Of a stretch of DNA of 64,000 nt, positions 25,333-36,730 are shown piece by piece. The notes under the pieces were generated by a model. The model worked only from the letters and a program-made list of their open reading frames with translations. It was not told the origin of the DNA and searched no databases. This DNA is from Canna indica (Eukaryota; Streptophyta; Magnoliopsida; Zingiberales; Cannaceae), in contig CP136890.1 of NCBI GenBank assembly GCA_034359265.1, positions 188,501 to 252,500 of the forward strand, read 5' to 3'. The first letter of the stretch is position 1; every line of letters begins with the position of its first letter. The position numbers and the translations under genes are program-made.

Positions 25333-25923
25333 AAAAAAAGAAAATGATACCATCCAGATGTATGATTATTTAGATACAATATCTTCTTCTAAACATGTAT
25401 TTCCCTTTTTCCACATAGTAATATATCTAAGCATATCACAATTAACAAGAGTAATAATAACTTTCTTCTTTCCACCCCCTAATTTTATCGCATTGTAAAC
25501 TTATTTTCCCTACTGGTTATTGCAACAAAATTAACACATCTCTGCACAATTGCAACGATTTTAAAAAACATGACCTAATATAGCATATATAATGTATTTG
25601 AGTCTCCAGGAGTATTCCTTTATATTCTCTGGAGATACTCTAGACAACACCTATAAGACTTCTATGTCCCACTCGATGCCTGATCAACGGGAACAACTCC
25701 TCCAAGAAAAACTCTGCCAACTCGAGCTCGATCTCGTCTACACCAACGCCTAGCTCTCCATGTCAATGGATCTGTCCACTTCAACCGTCCAACAAGCTTC
25801 GAGATCATGATTAAAGCAAAATGATCATCTCTTTCTAAAAAAACCAAGATTAACACGTCAACGACTTAACTATTAAATGGATGAATTATTAATTAATAGG
25901 AAGAAGTAATTGTTATTAATCAA
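25333..25923. other. Intergenic, nothing recognised
   Basis: No convincing coding sequence is present. A minus-strand open frame at 25662-25856 has no recognisable domain. Confidence 0.5.
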
Positions 25924-26156
25924 AAGAATTATAGAGTTATTATACGAAAATGACATCAACTTTCGCGAATTTCTCAATTTTGATCAATCCTTTGATTGAT
26001 CTCAATTGTATATAAGAATTTTCGAATTGGTTTCAATAATGACCTCCCGTCTGCGAACCGTGAGTATGGCTGTTAGTTCGTTGACGTGGGCGATCCATAA
26101 ATGATTTTATAAAATCCAAGTTGTCATGTTAGCTCTTTTAACATCCATTGGGTCCC

Positions 26157-26159
<3 letters not shown>

Positions 26160-26205
<46 letters not shown>
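26160..26205. repeat. (CT)n microsatellite in the MULE terminal repeat
   Basis: This is a near-pure CT run. Its inverted counterpart near 27578-27592 is much shorter, so the run expanded after the repeats formed or contracted on the other side. Confidence 0.95.
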
Positions 26206-26207
<2 letters not shown>

Positions 26208-27149
26208 CGGCATCTTCCTCACACTCTCCCTCCGTCTCCTCCCCTCACCCTGCGGCTTCCTCCTCATCACCCTGCATGCCCTCACCGTCGTTGCCTGCGC
26301 CACCACCCCTGCCTCCACCGCCCGTTGGCACGCGACCCACATGTTCTCCACTGTCATCGCTATATCTTCCATAGTGTCATCGTGCTCCTCGCCTCCACTC
26401 GCACTGCTGACTTCCTTGCGGAGCTCCGCTCTTATGTTCACGAGGAGGATGGCACAGTCATCCTAAGAATGGTCGGCGACCTCGGTTGTCATCCTGAGGA
26501 TGGCACGATCATCGTCAGGATAAACAGCTCTGCTTGACCTGCTACTTCAGTTGCAATTGCAGACAAGTGTTGGCATCAAATTCCTTGATTCAAACAATAA
26601 ATACAATTACAGCAAGTTACTTTAGAGTCCACGAATCACCACAAAAGCATGGTAGTAGAGCTCTTGAGTTAAACAAATAAAGTTCCTCAATATTTGTATA
26701 CAGACCCACTTACCCTCTTTGTGGAAAACCTATGTCTAATGATCTTGCAAATCATGCATTTCTCCAATGTGCACAAGCTTGAAGAGCCATTCATGCCAAG
26801 ACGACAAGGAAAAAAGATTTCAAGCATAAAAGAAACAAGGCAAAGCTAAGACGATACCTGCATGTTTGGATGATGGTGCGCCTCCAAAATCTCCCACTTG
26901 ATAAACTTCTCCCCACGCTTGTGGCAGGTGACCACTACAGAGATTTGTGCAAGTGTGCATCATGAGAGAACCTTGGTGTTGAAGCAACAAGATGAATTCC
27001 ATTCCCGAACAAAGCAATAGAGAGAGATGAGGCACGATCCTCTCTGTCACCAGAGGCCAGTGGTCGAGGATGTCGACCAGCTTTAGTCTTCCACTCCTCT
27101 TTAAGTATGTTTAGTAACTTTCAATCAAGCGAGGACGCTCGACCAGGAT

Positions 27150-27385
27150 GACTAATGCATCCGGGGAGCAGCTCAAGGCCACCTTCGACCTCACCCTTCG
27201 CTCCTACAAACTGCAGCCACCATCTATCGGTCTACTACGACTATGTTGAGGCAACAGTGTGGTATGACGAGCACTTGTTGGCCGGGGCGGAGGTGGCGTT
27301 GTTCTACCAGCCAAGGCGGAATGTGACGACGCTGGATGTTCACGTGGCGGCATGGGCGGCACTGCTGCTGAGCTCTGAGGCTTGA
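27150..27385 (+). pseudogene. NHL/LEA-2-like gene fragment captured in the MULE
   Basis: A plus-strand GC-rich frame encodes a segment with VEATVWYDEHLLAG and FYQPRRNVTTLDVHV, resembling the LEA_2 domain of NDR1/HIN1-like membrane proteins, in which an FYQ...NVT motif is typical. The upstream part (TFDLTLRSYKLQPPS) belongs to another frame, so at least one frameshift is present. The N-terminal membrane segment and the rest of the domain are missing or scrambled. Transcription from the element is possible but cannot be judged here. Confidence 0.55.
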
Positions 27386-27961
27386 GCTTTGAGACATGCA
27401 CCACATTCAGGTCCCTCATCGACGCAAACATGCACCGCTATTGAACGTGGTGCGGGCCTCAAAGCTCAAGGCCTCGGAGCTCAGCAGGTGGAGGCGGGGG
27501 TGCGGGGTGGTGGCGCAGGCGAAGGCGACGACGACGATGAGAGTATGCAGGGCGATGAGGAGGAGGCCGCGAAGTGAGGAGAGAGAGAGAGATATACAAG
27601 ACCCGATGGATATTAAAAGAGTTGATATGGTAAGTGAGGGTTTTTAAAATCATTTATGGATCGCTACGTCAGCGAACTAATGACCATACCCACAGTTCGC
27701 AGACGATAGGTCATTATTGAAATCAATTCGAATGTTCATATATACAATTGAGATCACTTAAAGGATTGATCAAAATTAAAAAATTCACGAAAGTTGAGGT
27801 CATTTTTGTCTAATAATCCAAGAATTATATGATTAAGGTTAATTAATCAAGTTTTTTTTTTCTTAAATCAAAATATGAAACTTTAAAATTCTCAGAACCA
27901 AAATATAGTATCTAAATTTCTCAAAGCCAAAATCAAATTCAAAAAATATCCAAAATATCTT

Positions 27962-28258
27962 TATACTAAAACTATTCAATGTGATCATTTTGATTATGAA
28001 AATGTGTCCTAAATTTTTTTTTAAAATATAATAATTCTAAATTAATGAATAAAATTTTTAATATTTTTTTAATAAAATTTTTAAATATATTTTCATGATC
28101 AAATGACTATTTTTAAGAATTTCAAGTGACTATTTTAACAATAAAAATACATTCTAAAATTCTAAAAAGTCATAAAATTTAAATTTATTATGATTTTTTT
28201 GAAAATTTTAGGATGAATTTTCATAATCAAAATGATCACTTTAAATAGTTTTAGTATA
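27962..28258. repeat. Foldback (inverted repeat) MITE-like sequence
   Basis: Arms 27962-28016 and 28202-28258 are inverted copies (for example CATTTTGATTATGAAAAT against its complement). Weaker pairing extends outward to about 27870 and 28325. The interior is AT-rich. The target site was not resolved. Confidence 0.65.
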
Positions 28259-28686
28259 AGAATATTTTAATTTTTTTTAATTTAATTCTGATTTTAAAAA
28301 TTTTGAAGTGTCTGATTTAGAGAAATTACTCTTAATTAATTGAAATTTCTTTAAAGTTGAGGATATATTTATTAATAACCCAAATATATATTATGCATCG
28401 CATGCTCTATTTTTTATGTGGGTTGGTGCGGGGGTAGTTGGGGAAGACGAATTTGTTAGGTTGCAGCCCCGGAACAATGTACCAATTGAAGCTCCTCCGT
28501 TTAAATTAATAACAAGGTCAGAAGGAGGAAATGCTTATCATGCTCTCCTGGTTAGTTTTCCAAGAGACGGTCCGTTCCTTTGGTGTTCCTCGAATAGGAA
28601 CAGCCAAATCCAGATCGATCGGAAAACATCCACCACTAGGGAACGAGGAAGAATATAGCGGTGGAAAAAGCCGAGGAAGGCAGGTG

Positions 28687-31491
28687 ATGGCGGGGGACCA
28701 ATCACGGAAGTGGATGGTGGTGGCTGCTGCGGTGTGGATCCAGGCTTTCACGGGGACCAACTTCGACTTCTCTGCTTACTCGTCCGATCTGAAGGCAGCG
28801 ATGGGGATATCGCAGGTTCAGCTTAACTACTTGGCTACGGCTTCTGACCTCGGCAAGGCACTCGGCTGGTCGTCGGGGCTTGCCCTCCTCTACTTTCCTC
28901 TCCCAGCTGTCCTCTTCCTTGCCGCCTCCATCGGCCTCGCTGCATATGGCGCACAGTGGCTGCTCATCACCAATCGCATTTCCCTCTCATATTTCCCGGT
29001 GAGTTTATCTCCCCGTCTCTATTCTTCTTTTTCCCCCTTTCTTGGCTAATTTATTTTAGTTTATCGTTAATTTCATAGAACCATTATTTTTAAAAAAAAT
29101 CAAGACTCGGATTAGCAGGATTCACTGAAGCAGTGAACAACGAATCCCGATATTTCTTAGAACAGGGATTGGAAAAATAAAGATGAGAGAGGAAAGGAGC
29201 GGAGGGAACGGGAAAAATGATCAAATAAGATTGTTGAGGAGAGATATTATGTATTTAGCAGTCAATAGGAATACTAGAATTATAATGTCCAGAAGACCGT
29301 CAAGACACGATGATGCGTATAGTCAATACCATATGAGGACTGAGGAGTGCAGGGTTGTCGATTAGTTTTCTTTTTTTATATTATAACGTGAGACGGAAAT
29401 TAGGTGGATCATTATCTTTCCATTCACACTGCCGGTAGACGGTAGTGGTTGGTGAGAGAATATATTCTAGAAAAATACAACTGGTGGTAGATCGATGAAA
29501 ATACAAGATGTTGCTCGTGATACTCGAGTTGAAACTTTTGGAAATACTTCCGACCCTTTATGTTGTGATGAGGTCGGCCCATGTGCCGGCCCGCCAAGCC
29601 GAGAAATCAGGGACCATTAAGGTAAAATAGCCAGTTTAGTATAAATATGACTAAAAAGATAAGGTATGGGGTTTTAATCTTTTCTCTCTTACTCCAATGC
29701 TTCTTCTTTGAACTAAGTTCTCTCTCAATCTAATTTAAGCATCAAAAGGGGTTCGATCCTGAAGTGGATCCGATGGTTTTATCAATAATTAAAGTACATA
29801 TATTCTATGAAATGCAGCCATTCTTTTCGTTATTAAAAATAGTTGGTATATTTTCTCTTTTCCTCTCTATTACTGAAACATATATACCTTTAAACCGCTC
29901 TGTCTGGTTATAACATCCAAACAGTCCCTTTGATGCTTGTGGTTCAGGTATTCCTATTGTGTCTGCTCGCAGGATGCAGCATTTGTTGGTTCAACACTGT
30001 CTGCTTTGTGCTGTGCATCCGCAATTTTCCTGTTAACCGCTCTCTTGCCCTATCACTCACCATCAGCTTCAATGGCCTCAGCGCTTCTCTCTACACTCTT
30101 GCGGCCAATGCCGTCGGCGGCTCCTCCTCCACGTACCTCTTGCTCAATGGCGTGCTTCCCTTTCTTGCCTCTACTGCTGCCCTTCTCCCTATACTTCTCC
30201 AATCCTCTACCAATCTATTCCTGTCGGCTCGTTTTGACGCAGATCACAATGATTCTTGTGTCTTCCTTCTTCTCAACATTCTTGCCTTTATCATAGGCCT
30301 CTATCTCCTCTTCCTCAACTCCATCTCTTCCATTCCCTCCAATGCCCGCATGCTCCTTGGTGGTGCCATTCTTCTCCTCTTACTCCCCCTTTGCGTCCCC
30401 GGCGTGCTATGCGCTCGAGATTGGGCTCGCCGTACAATATATTCCAGCTCTCTGTTTAAGTTAATTGGCGTCGAAGACCTCGATCTTCAGAAGCAACTTG
30501 TCCAAAGCAGCGAGGACAGTAGTACTCACATTACCATTGGCGATCCTGACATCAACAGTGATGATGACTACAATGATGGGACAAATGGAGAAGTTGCAGG
30601 TCAATCTTCTTCGTATTCGTGGTTTAGCTGGTGGTGCATGTACTGCGATGGGATTACAAAGGACCGGCTGAGAGCTCTCGGCGAGGAGCACACTGCTACA
30701 AGGCTCGTTTGCCGTATTGATTTCTGGTTATACTATGCGGCTTACTTCTGCGGTGCTACGGTGGGCCTGGTATATAGCAACAATTTGGGTCAGATTGCGC
30801 AATCATTAGGAAGGCAATCCCAGACCACCACGCTCATCACTGTTTACTCATCCTGTTCATTCTTTGGACGCCTGATCTCTGCCACCCCGGACTTCCTCCG
30901 TGGGTACGTCGAACTGATAAAGTAATATTTCCATATATGGACATATGTATAATTATGACAAACTAATTAATTGACTTGGAAATTATGGATTGTAGGAAGT
31001 TCAACTTTGCAAGGACCGGGTGGCTGGCTATTGCTGTAGTGCCAATGCCGTTAGCATTCTTTTTGTTAGCAGAGGCCGTTGACATGCATGCATTGCTGGC
31101 TGGCACAGCTCTCATCGGGCTTAGCTCGGGTTTCTTCTTTTCCGCGGCTGTATGTGTTTCTTCGGAGCTTTTCGGAACCAACAGCCTGGGTGTCAACCAC
31201 AATATCCTGATCACCAACATTCCATTGGGGTCTCTCCTCTATGGCCTGCTTGCTGCTTTGATATACGATGCCAATGGCAAGAGTATGGGTCCGATGATTA
31301 TTCTTCGTGATGGAATGGTGGTTTGCATGGGGAGGAAGTGCTACGCCAAGACGTTTTTCTGGTGGGCGTGCATTACTCTGATCGGTTTAGCTTCGAGCTT
31401 GGCTTTGTACCTGAGGACTAAGCTTATCTATGTCAGGGTGGCCCCACCGCAACAACCAAGGGAACAAATATTTCAGAGCAATAGAGGCTAG
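28687..31491 (+). CDS. NFD4-like nodulin/MFS transporter, three exons, 587 aa
   Basis: The product belongs to the plant nodulin-like MFS family that includes NUCLEAR FUSION DEFECTIVE 4, polytopic membrane proteins of uncertain substrate. Exons are 28687-28998, 29948-30903 and 30996-31491, with GT-AG introns and matching phases. Residues 1-104 hold the signature start WMVVAAAVWIQAFTGTNFDFSAYSSDLK and the first helices. Exon 2 continues with IRNFPVNRSLALSLTISFNGLSA, four more helices, an acidic loop, then FWLYYAAYFCGATVGLVYSNNLGQI and FGRLISA. Exon 3 has the last helices and ends in a short polar tail. An upstream in-frame ATG exists at 28531, but homology begins at 28687. The loop between halves contains a run of Asp residues. 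The frame is undamaged. Confidence 0.93.
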
Positions 31492-31950
31492 TAGTTAATT
31501 CAGAATGACCTACTCCAAGTTCGCACAAGGTCAATTATTTTTAGGATGGTCGATTTGACCAAATGCAAGGCGAAGTGAACTATCGCCTGATGATCCTTGA
31601 GGGAGATTTTAACCACGAAAAAGGCAAAGAAAATTGTTGATGCGTGAGTATGACTTAGACTTTGGTTAGGTACTTGTAAGCAGTAATTCAAGCATTTACA
31701 TTAATTTGCATACGCGAAAATAAACCTTGTCCTGTAAATTAATTCATTCTCACGATTAGAAATGTTGGCATCAGCAGGGACTTCTGCCATCCTTGAGGTC
31801 ATCATGTCGCAAAAGAATCTACAATGACAAGCGATTGCCGTAGAAAACGTTACCTGCGATGGGTAGAGTGACAAAAACAAACGTCATTGATGGTTTTATA
31901 AATTCGTCAGTCATGAGCGATAAATGATGCGCACTAAACGCCTGATGATA
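31492..31950. other. Intergenic, NFD4-like 3' flank
   Basis: No gene is recognised. The stretch probably holds the 3' untranslated region and then leads to the LINE target site. Confidence 0.5.
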
Positions 31951-32005
31951 AGATCGTCGAAGAGATCAATACAACTCTGAACCTGCCTCACCGGAAGCGT
32001 GCGCG

Positions 32006-32702
32006 GTGGATTGCAATTTGAACCGAGGTCTATTTCGCGGTGGAGATGAACTCATGCTGAGATCTAACGAACACCAAAACTATTCAATCAGCCTGGGCCC
32101 CACCCCCTTACTCTCCTTATATTGGGGGGTAGGGCCCACCTTTGGTGGACTTGTGCTGTACCCTGGCTCCAATGTGGTCCCAAGCAATACTTTGAACTTG
32201 AATTCATGCTCTAACCTGAATTTGCAACCCGAGGACCCTTGAGATTATGGAACCGATTGGTGGCAGCCTCTCGAGGATTGCCATCCCGACAGGTGATGAT
32301 GATAGCCTGTTGACCCATCCAAGCCAAGCCTCAATGGTTGACTCGCGTGATTTGATCAACACCTGGACGCTGGGATTGGAGGCCCAACACGTTGATGCGG
32401 TCTCACTTATTGAGGCTAATGATCAACCACTCGGAGTGCGGCGAAGCAGCCGTTTGATGAAGTCTGGTTCAGGCGCTGGAGGTGCTCTCAAACGGGCCAT
32501 GACCCGGAAAGCCCAAGCTTATCAGACTAGGCCGAAGCAGTGGGGACGAATGAAGACTAAGAATAAAAAATTTATTTGTAATTCAATGTCTAACTCTGCT
32601 GGTTGTATTATGCCTATGAATAGGGTGGGAAAACACAGATTCTACTACACGCCCAGTGACGGCCACTCAAAGCAAAACAGACCTCGGGGCATGTGGAGAT
32701 GA
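32006..32702 (+). pseudogene. LINE ORF1-like tail
   Basis: Two overlapping frames (32006-32242 and 32247-32702) cover this stretch. The second has a SSRLMKSG motif and a basic region common before the endonuclease of plant LINEs. No zinc knuckle is visible, and the N-terminal part of ORF1 is absent, as expected for 5' truncation. Confidence 0.55.
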
Positions 32703-32814
32703 CGCATTAAAGGACAAGCTACTTAGTTTGGGTCTGCGATCCTCGATGAAGGAGGCGTACCATGTGTTAAGGGACTTCATCGAGTGGCCGGTGAAGGCGG
32801 CCTAAGGCGCTCTT

Positions 32815-33117
32815 TTGTCAGAGTACCTTCTTTTGAACCATCTTATGCTTAAAGTCTCTTTTTGGAATATTAGGAGGGCTCGCAGAGCTAGCAAGCAGGG
32901 GATGGTTAAGTCTCTTTTTGTTTCCTCTAGGAGTGGCATTTTATGTATGCAGGAAATAAAAATTGAAGATTTTAATGAATTATGGCTTAAGAAACTCACA
33001 TGTTCATCTATGTTTAATTGCACCTTTTGTAATGTTGTTGGTCTTTCCGAAGGTCTTCTTATTGCATGGAATTTGGATTACTGGGATGCAATCTCATCTT
33101 CTTCTGGTCAACACTTT
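32815..33117 (+). pseudogene. LINE endonuclease, N-terminal part, cut by the CACTA insertion
   Basis: The frame carries KVSFWNIRRA and ILCMQEIKI, matching the start of the exonuclease-endonuclease-phosphatase fold with the catalytic Asn and Glu motifs. The frame runs into the CACTA terminus at 33118. The remainder resumes after 37706, with IVGGNFNVT near 37855 and GLSDHAPI near 38110. Confidence 0.85.
33115..33117. other. Left 3-bp target duplication (TTT) of the CACTA element
   Basis: TTT precedes CACTACTAG at 33118 and is repeated at 37704-37706 after the right terminus. Three-base duplications are characteristic of CACTA elements. Confidence 0.85.
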
Positions 33118-33490
33118 CACTACTAGAAAAATGGTCATCAGCAACGGCTGATGCCGTTGCTGAGCCGTTGCAATAGCGCCGTGAGAGAAAGTCGCGTTGT
33201 TGATGACTTAGCAACGGTTCAGCAACGGCCGCTCGGGCCGTCGCTCAAAACATTATCAGCAACGGCTACTGGGCCGTCGCTAAAAATATTATCAGCAACG
33301 GTTTTGCCACAGACCCGGAGCCGTTGCTGATACCATTAATAGCAACGGCCGCTGAGTCCGTAGCAACGCCGTTAGTAAAAGCCCGTCGCTAAGCCGTTGC
33401 TGTAGGTCATCAGCAACGGCTTTCGATACACTTTTAGCAACGGCTTTCCCACGGACGCCCGTGGGAAAGCCGTTGCTGATGACGTATACC
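33118..33490. repeat. Left terminal and subterminal repeats of the CACTA element
   Basis: After the terminal 32 bp about a dozen copies of AGCAACGGC or its complement GCCGTTGCT occur in both orientations. In En/Spm such subterminal motifs are binding sites for the accessory TNPA-type protein. A local palindrome (CCCACGGACGCCCGTGGG) sits near 33450. Confidence 0.9.
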
Positions 33491-33788
33491 TGCAACCAGA
33501 AAATTTGAAAATTTCAAATTTCCATTGATACATTGATACATTTATCTGATACATAACTCACACACTCATACCCTCATTCACACATCACAAACATCTCATA
33601 CACATTCATTCACACATCACAAACACACCAAGATATACATCAAAACAATTATATTTATATTCATAATTATCCACGATAGTATAAACACAATTCAAATGTA
33701 AAATTGAAGTATCAACATCTCAGTAACATAGTCAATATAAATTAAACAAGTTCAATATCTGAGTAACAAAGTCAATATAAACAAAATC

Positions 33789-35329
33789 TCACGATGACGA
33801 TGGAGGATGGCCTGGATCATATGGCGGGGTCTGGAGTGCTTGAGTGTACACCGGCGTGGACTGACTCGAGGATGATGGATTAGATGATGCCGAAGAGATG
33901 CCTGCTTCGGGATGACCCGACAAGTTGCGTAGCATAGCTTCTATATTCGCCATCGTCTGACTCTGGCGCTCCATCAACTCAGTCTGACGCGTGACCGTCT
34001 CCTCTAGTGTCCTTATCCTATTACTATGATCATAACTAGATCTGGAGGTGGACGGCCGCTCACCAGCGACCGGAGGGGTCGGTGCCCCAAGTGGCCCTAG
34101 TACGGCTCGCGCATGACCACTATCTGCGAAGCCATATACGCGGCCATGGTCCCAGCCACCTGCGGCCTCGACCCACGATGCTGCGTCAAAGTCCTCGGGG
34201 GTACCCCCACGCTGCACCACCGTCTGGCTGTAGGTCTCCTACTCGAGTTTGATTTTTTGTATAATATTTATCATAAAACTTAAATTATAAATATATAATG
34301 AATAATTTAAACAAATATATAATTACCATAATGTATGCAGCGCGGTTGTGGATGTACTCCCCAGTCCCATGTGCTCGACGGTGAGTCCGCTCAAACACCG
34401 CCATCGGGGAGGGTCGCTGGACACTCCCGTCATCCGACACCGTCGTCTACATTTACAAAACAAATACATTAATTAGTACACATAATAACAAATAAAATAT
34501 ATAATTAAAAGATATACTTACCATACGGTTTGCGTGCACTGCAAATGCAACAGAGCCGCCGGTGTGACGCGCTGCTCCCCCCGACATGCGATTTCTAGCC
34601 GCATTCCGAGAAACCTCCTGCCATCGATCCGTCGACCATATCCCCACAAGCTGGTCCCATATATCCGGAGTAATCCAACCGGGGCCGTATCCCCGAGTCT
34701 CCGCGATGTTAGTGGTCCCAGCTCGGGCCATCGCCTGGGACCGAGCCTGCCCCAGCTGCCCGTTGTACCTTGCCCGGGAAATAGCCTCCCAGGCAGCGTA
34801 AATGAAGGGCCTCTGGTCCTCGGCCCATGTATAGCGAGCCTGCAAAATAATAATATCAGTACCAATATTAATCATCATGCATGTAAAAAAAAAAATAATA
34901 CATGCCTCAAACTCGCGCCATAACATGTCGACGTGCTCGCTAGGCACGTGAGACCACGTAGGCCATGCCCCGTGCATGTATCGTCGAATAGTAGAAGAAA
35001 TGCTCCTCGGCACTTCTTCTTGCTCGAACCTGTACAACAAAAATGAATTTTAATATTATATTATGATATAATGAATTTGTAATGATTCATAATTCATGAT
35101 ATATTACGTACCGCTCCCCAATCACGCTAATCAATTTACGTGACTCTGTGGCTGGTGGAGGCTGCCACCTGTTCGGCCCGCGTGGCCGCCTACGTCTGGA
35201 TGTACTAGCCTCGGCAGTATCATCCTCATGAGGATCAGCAACAGGAGGATCAGCAGCATGAGTAAGTGCTGGAGTCTCACCGATCGGAGACTCCGAAACT
35301 CTCCTGCGTCGATAACCACGACCAGACAT
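33789..35329 (-). CDS. Transposase_24 (Ptta/En/Spm) type accessory protein gene of the CACTA element
   Basis: The minus-strand gene has about five exons: 35329 to ~35112 (basic, SRRRRPRGPNRW), ~35029 to ~34904 (MHGAWPTWSHVP), ~34841 to ~34522 (EDQRPFIYAAWEAISRARY, TPDIWDQLVGIW), ~34450 to ~34328 (VFERTHRRAHGTGEYI) and ~34240 to 33789 (EDFDAASWVEAAGG, a coiled-coil TLEETVTRQTELMERQ and a Ser/Pro-rich tail). Each junction I checked has GT-AG on the minus strand. The family is thought to bind subterminal repeats, as TNPA does. Exon borders are approximate. No internal stop was noticed in the exons, so the gene may still be expressed. Confidence 0.78.
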
Positions 35330-35404
35330 ATCTGTCGAACAGACATATAATCAGATTATTGTATAAATAGTAGAGATATATTTAATAAAATATATACTTT
35401 ACAA

Positions 35405-36277
35405 TTATTCTTCATCATCTGAATAATAGTCTTCGAATTCTTCTTCTTCTTCCTCTTCTTCCTCTTCTTCATCTTCTTCATCTCCAGCTTCCTCAATTTC
35501 ATTATCGTCATCATCAGTATATTCAACTTCTAATTGAATTGACGTTGTGTCTGCATCCTCGAGTATTGGAATAATACGATCCACAGCAGGAAGATCATCT
35601 TCTTGATAGAAACCAGGAGGATCATTTTCTCCTACTATCGGATCAATTTTTCCTCTACCTTTTGTCTTACAGACTACACGCCAATCTGTTCTATCTTTAT
35701 TTCGAGCCGGATACTTTGCGTAATATACCTGTTCGGCTTGTGATGCCAATATAAAAGGCTCATTTGCTGCCAATTTCGATTTGTAATTAACCTCAACAAG
35801 TTTGTATTTTGGATGAACTTTCATGCCCCTTTCTGTTGTATCGAACCAATGACATCTAAATAGGATCACTGATTTCAAGCCGAAGTAGTGCAACTCTATC
35901 ACTTCTTCCACCAGTCCATAAAAATCCATATCACATTCAGCATAGGTTGTCCCTTTCACGCAGACCCCAGCATTCATCGTCTTCTTTGTAAATGAATATT
36001 CAACCGTGTGAAATTTATACCCGTTAACAAAATATCCGCTATAGCACAACACAAGTCGCGACGGTCCACTAACAAACTCAAGTCGCGACGGTCCACTCGA
36101 ACAAATGCGGCACGGACATCGGATTTGATCACCCATGCTAACGAAATTCCGATTCGAATAGGCGAAATTTAGGAAGTACGTTACGCCTAATCGAAACTCA
36201 TTCGTTAAAGCTCCACGATCAAGACGTCGGTACATCCAACTTCGATCAGCCGACATGATTCTGTCAATCAATGACAA
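35405..36277 (-). CDS. Transposase-derived fusion: Transpos_assoc domain joined to DUF4216
   Basis: The minus-strand frame of 290 codons starts with a transposase-associated domain (DRSWMYRRL ... CPCRIC, residues about 10-60). It passes after only about 20 residues to a DUF4216-like segment (FVNGYKFHT, KTMNAGVCVKG, ILFRCHWFDT, VYYAKYPAR) and ends in an Asp/Glu-rich tail of about 40 residues. In full CACTA transposases the TNP2 catalytic core lies between these parts; here it is gone while the frame remains open. The join carries an 18-base direct repeat (AAGTCGCGACGGTCCACT at about 36053 and 36081) that encodes the repeated GPSRL. The better start may be ATG at 36256, just before ADRSW. Catalysis is not expected. 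Confidence 0.85.
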   Translation of the reverse strand: MSLIDRIMSADRSWMYRRLDRGALTNEFRLGVTYFLNFAYSNRNFVSMGDQIRCPCRICSSGPSRLEFVSGPSRLVLCYSGYFVNGYKFHTVEYSFTKKTMNAGVCVKGTTYAECDMDFYGLVEEVIELHYFGLKSVILFRCHWFDTTERGMKVHPKYKLVEVNYKSKLAANEPFILASQAEQVYYAKYPARNKDRTDWRVVCKTKGRGKIDPIVGENDPPGFYQEDDLPAVDRIIPILEDADTTSIQLEVEYTDDDDNEIEEAGDEEDEEEEEEEEEEEFEDYYSDDEE

Positions 36278-36320
36278 TTTCTTTGGTTAATGTCTTTAGG
36301 TGAGATTGTCCTATTCCATT

Positions 36321-36530
36321 CGGGATTTATGTTATTCGTACTGCACTTACGTTTTTATTTTAACTATTAACTAATTATTCTAAATTTCGACAGCATCTCC
36401 CTACAGTTCTCCGAATACGCATATCATCTGGGCGCGTATCGGAGAACAAGAGAGATGTTGCCGAAATTTAGAATAATTAGTTAACAGTTAAAATAAAAAC
36501 GTAAGTGCAGTACAAATAACTATATTCCCA
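36321..36530. repeat. Near-perfect palindrome, ~100-bp arms, ~13-bp loop
   Basis: Arms 36321-36420 and 36434-36530 are reverse complements with roughly 90% identity, including CTGCACTTACGTTTTTATTT in one arm. Weaker pairing continues to about 36303 and 36546. It lies directly upstream of the transposase-derived frame, probably in its transcribed leader, so a transcript could fold into a long hairpin. Confidence 0.93.
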
Positions 36531-36730
36531 AATTGTCCAATCAGGGACAATTCAAGAATTGTACGTCGTATAAAAGATCATCTACTTCTTTTACACGAAC
36601 ATACAATCCCCGAACGGATCTAAGGTTTTGCTAAATCATATCCGATTCGTCGATGCGTACGTGAAACATATCAACTCGTCGGATGGATGATTATTTTCTA
36701 AATGTTTCGAGACAGTTCGAGTCCATATTG

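Larger units (their letters stand above)
25934..27819. mobile_element. Mutator-like element (Pack-MULE-like), 1886 bp, 10-bp TSD
   Basis: The left end GAGTTATTATACG and the inverted right end GGATTATTAGAC begin long terminal inverted repeats. These stay alignable for about 240 bp, pass through a CT/GA microsatellite, and continue into GC-rich DNA to about 26312 on the left and 27490 on the right. Flanks AAGAATTATA at 25924-25933 and 27820-27829 are identical, fitting the 9-10 bp duplication of Mutator elements. No MURA transposase is present. The interior carries GC-rich coding-like sequence resembling NHL/LEA-2 proteins, as in Pack-MULEs. Confidence 0.88.

Noticed and set aside
26124..26537. 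Ser-Leu or Arg-Glu repeat open frames
   Set aside because: They are driven by the CT microsatellite and GC-rich terminal repeat of the MULE.
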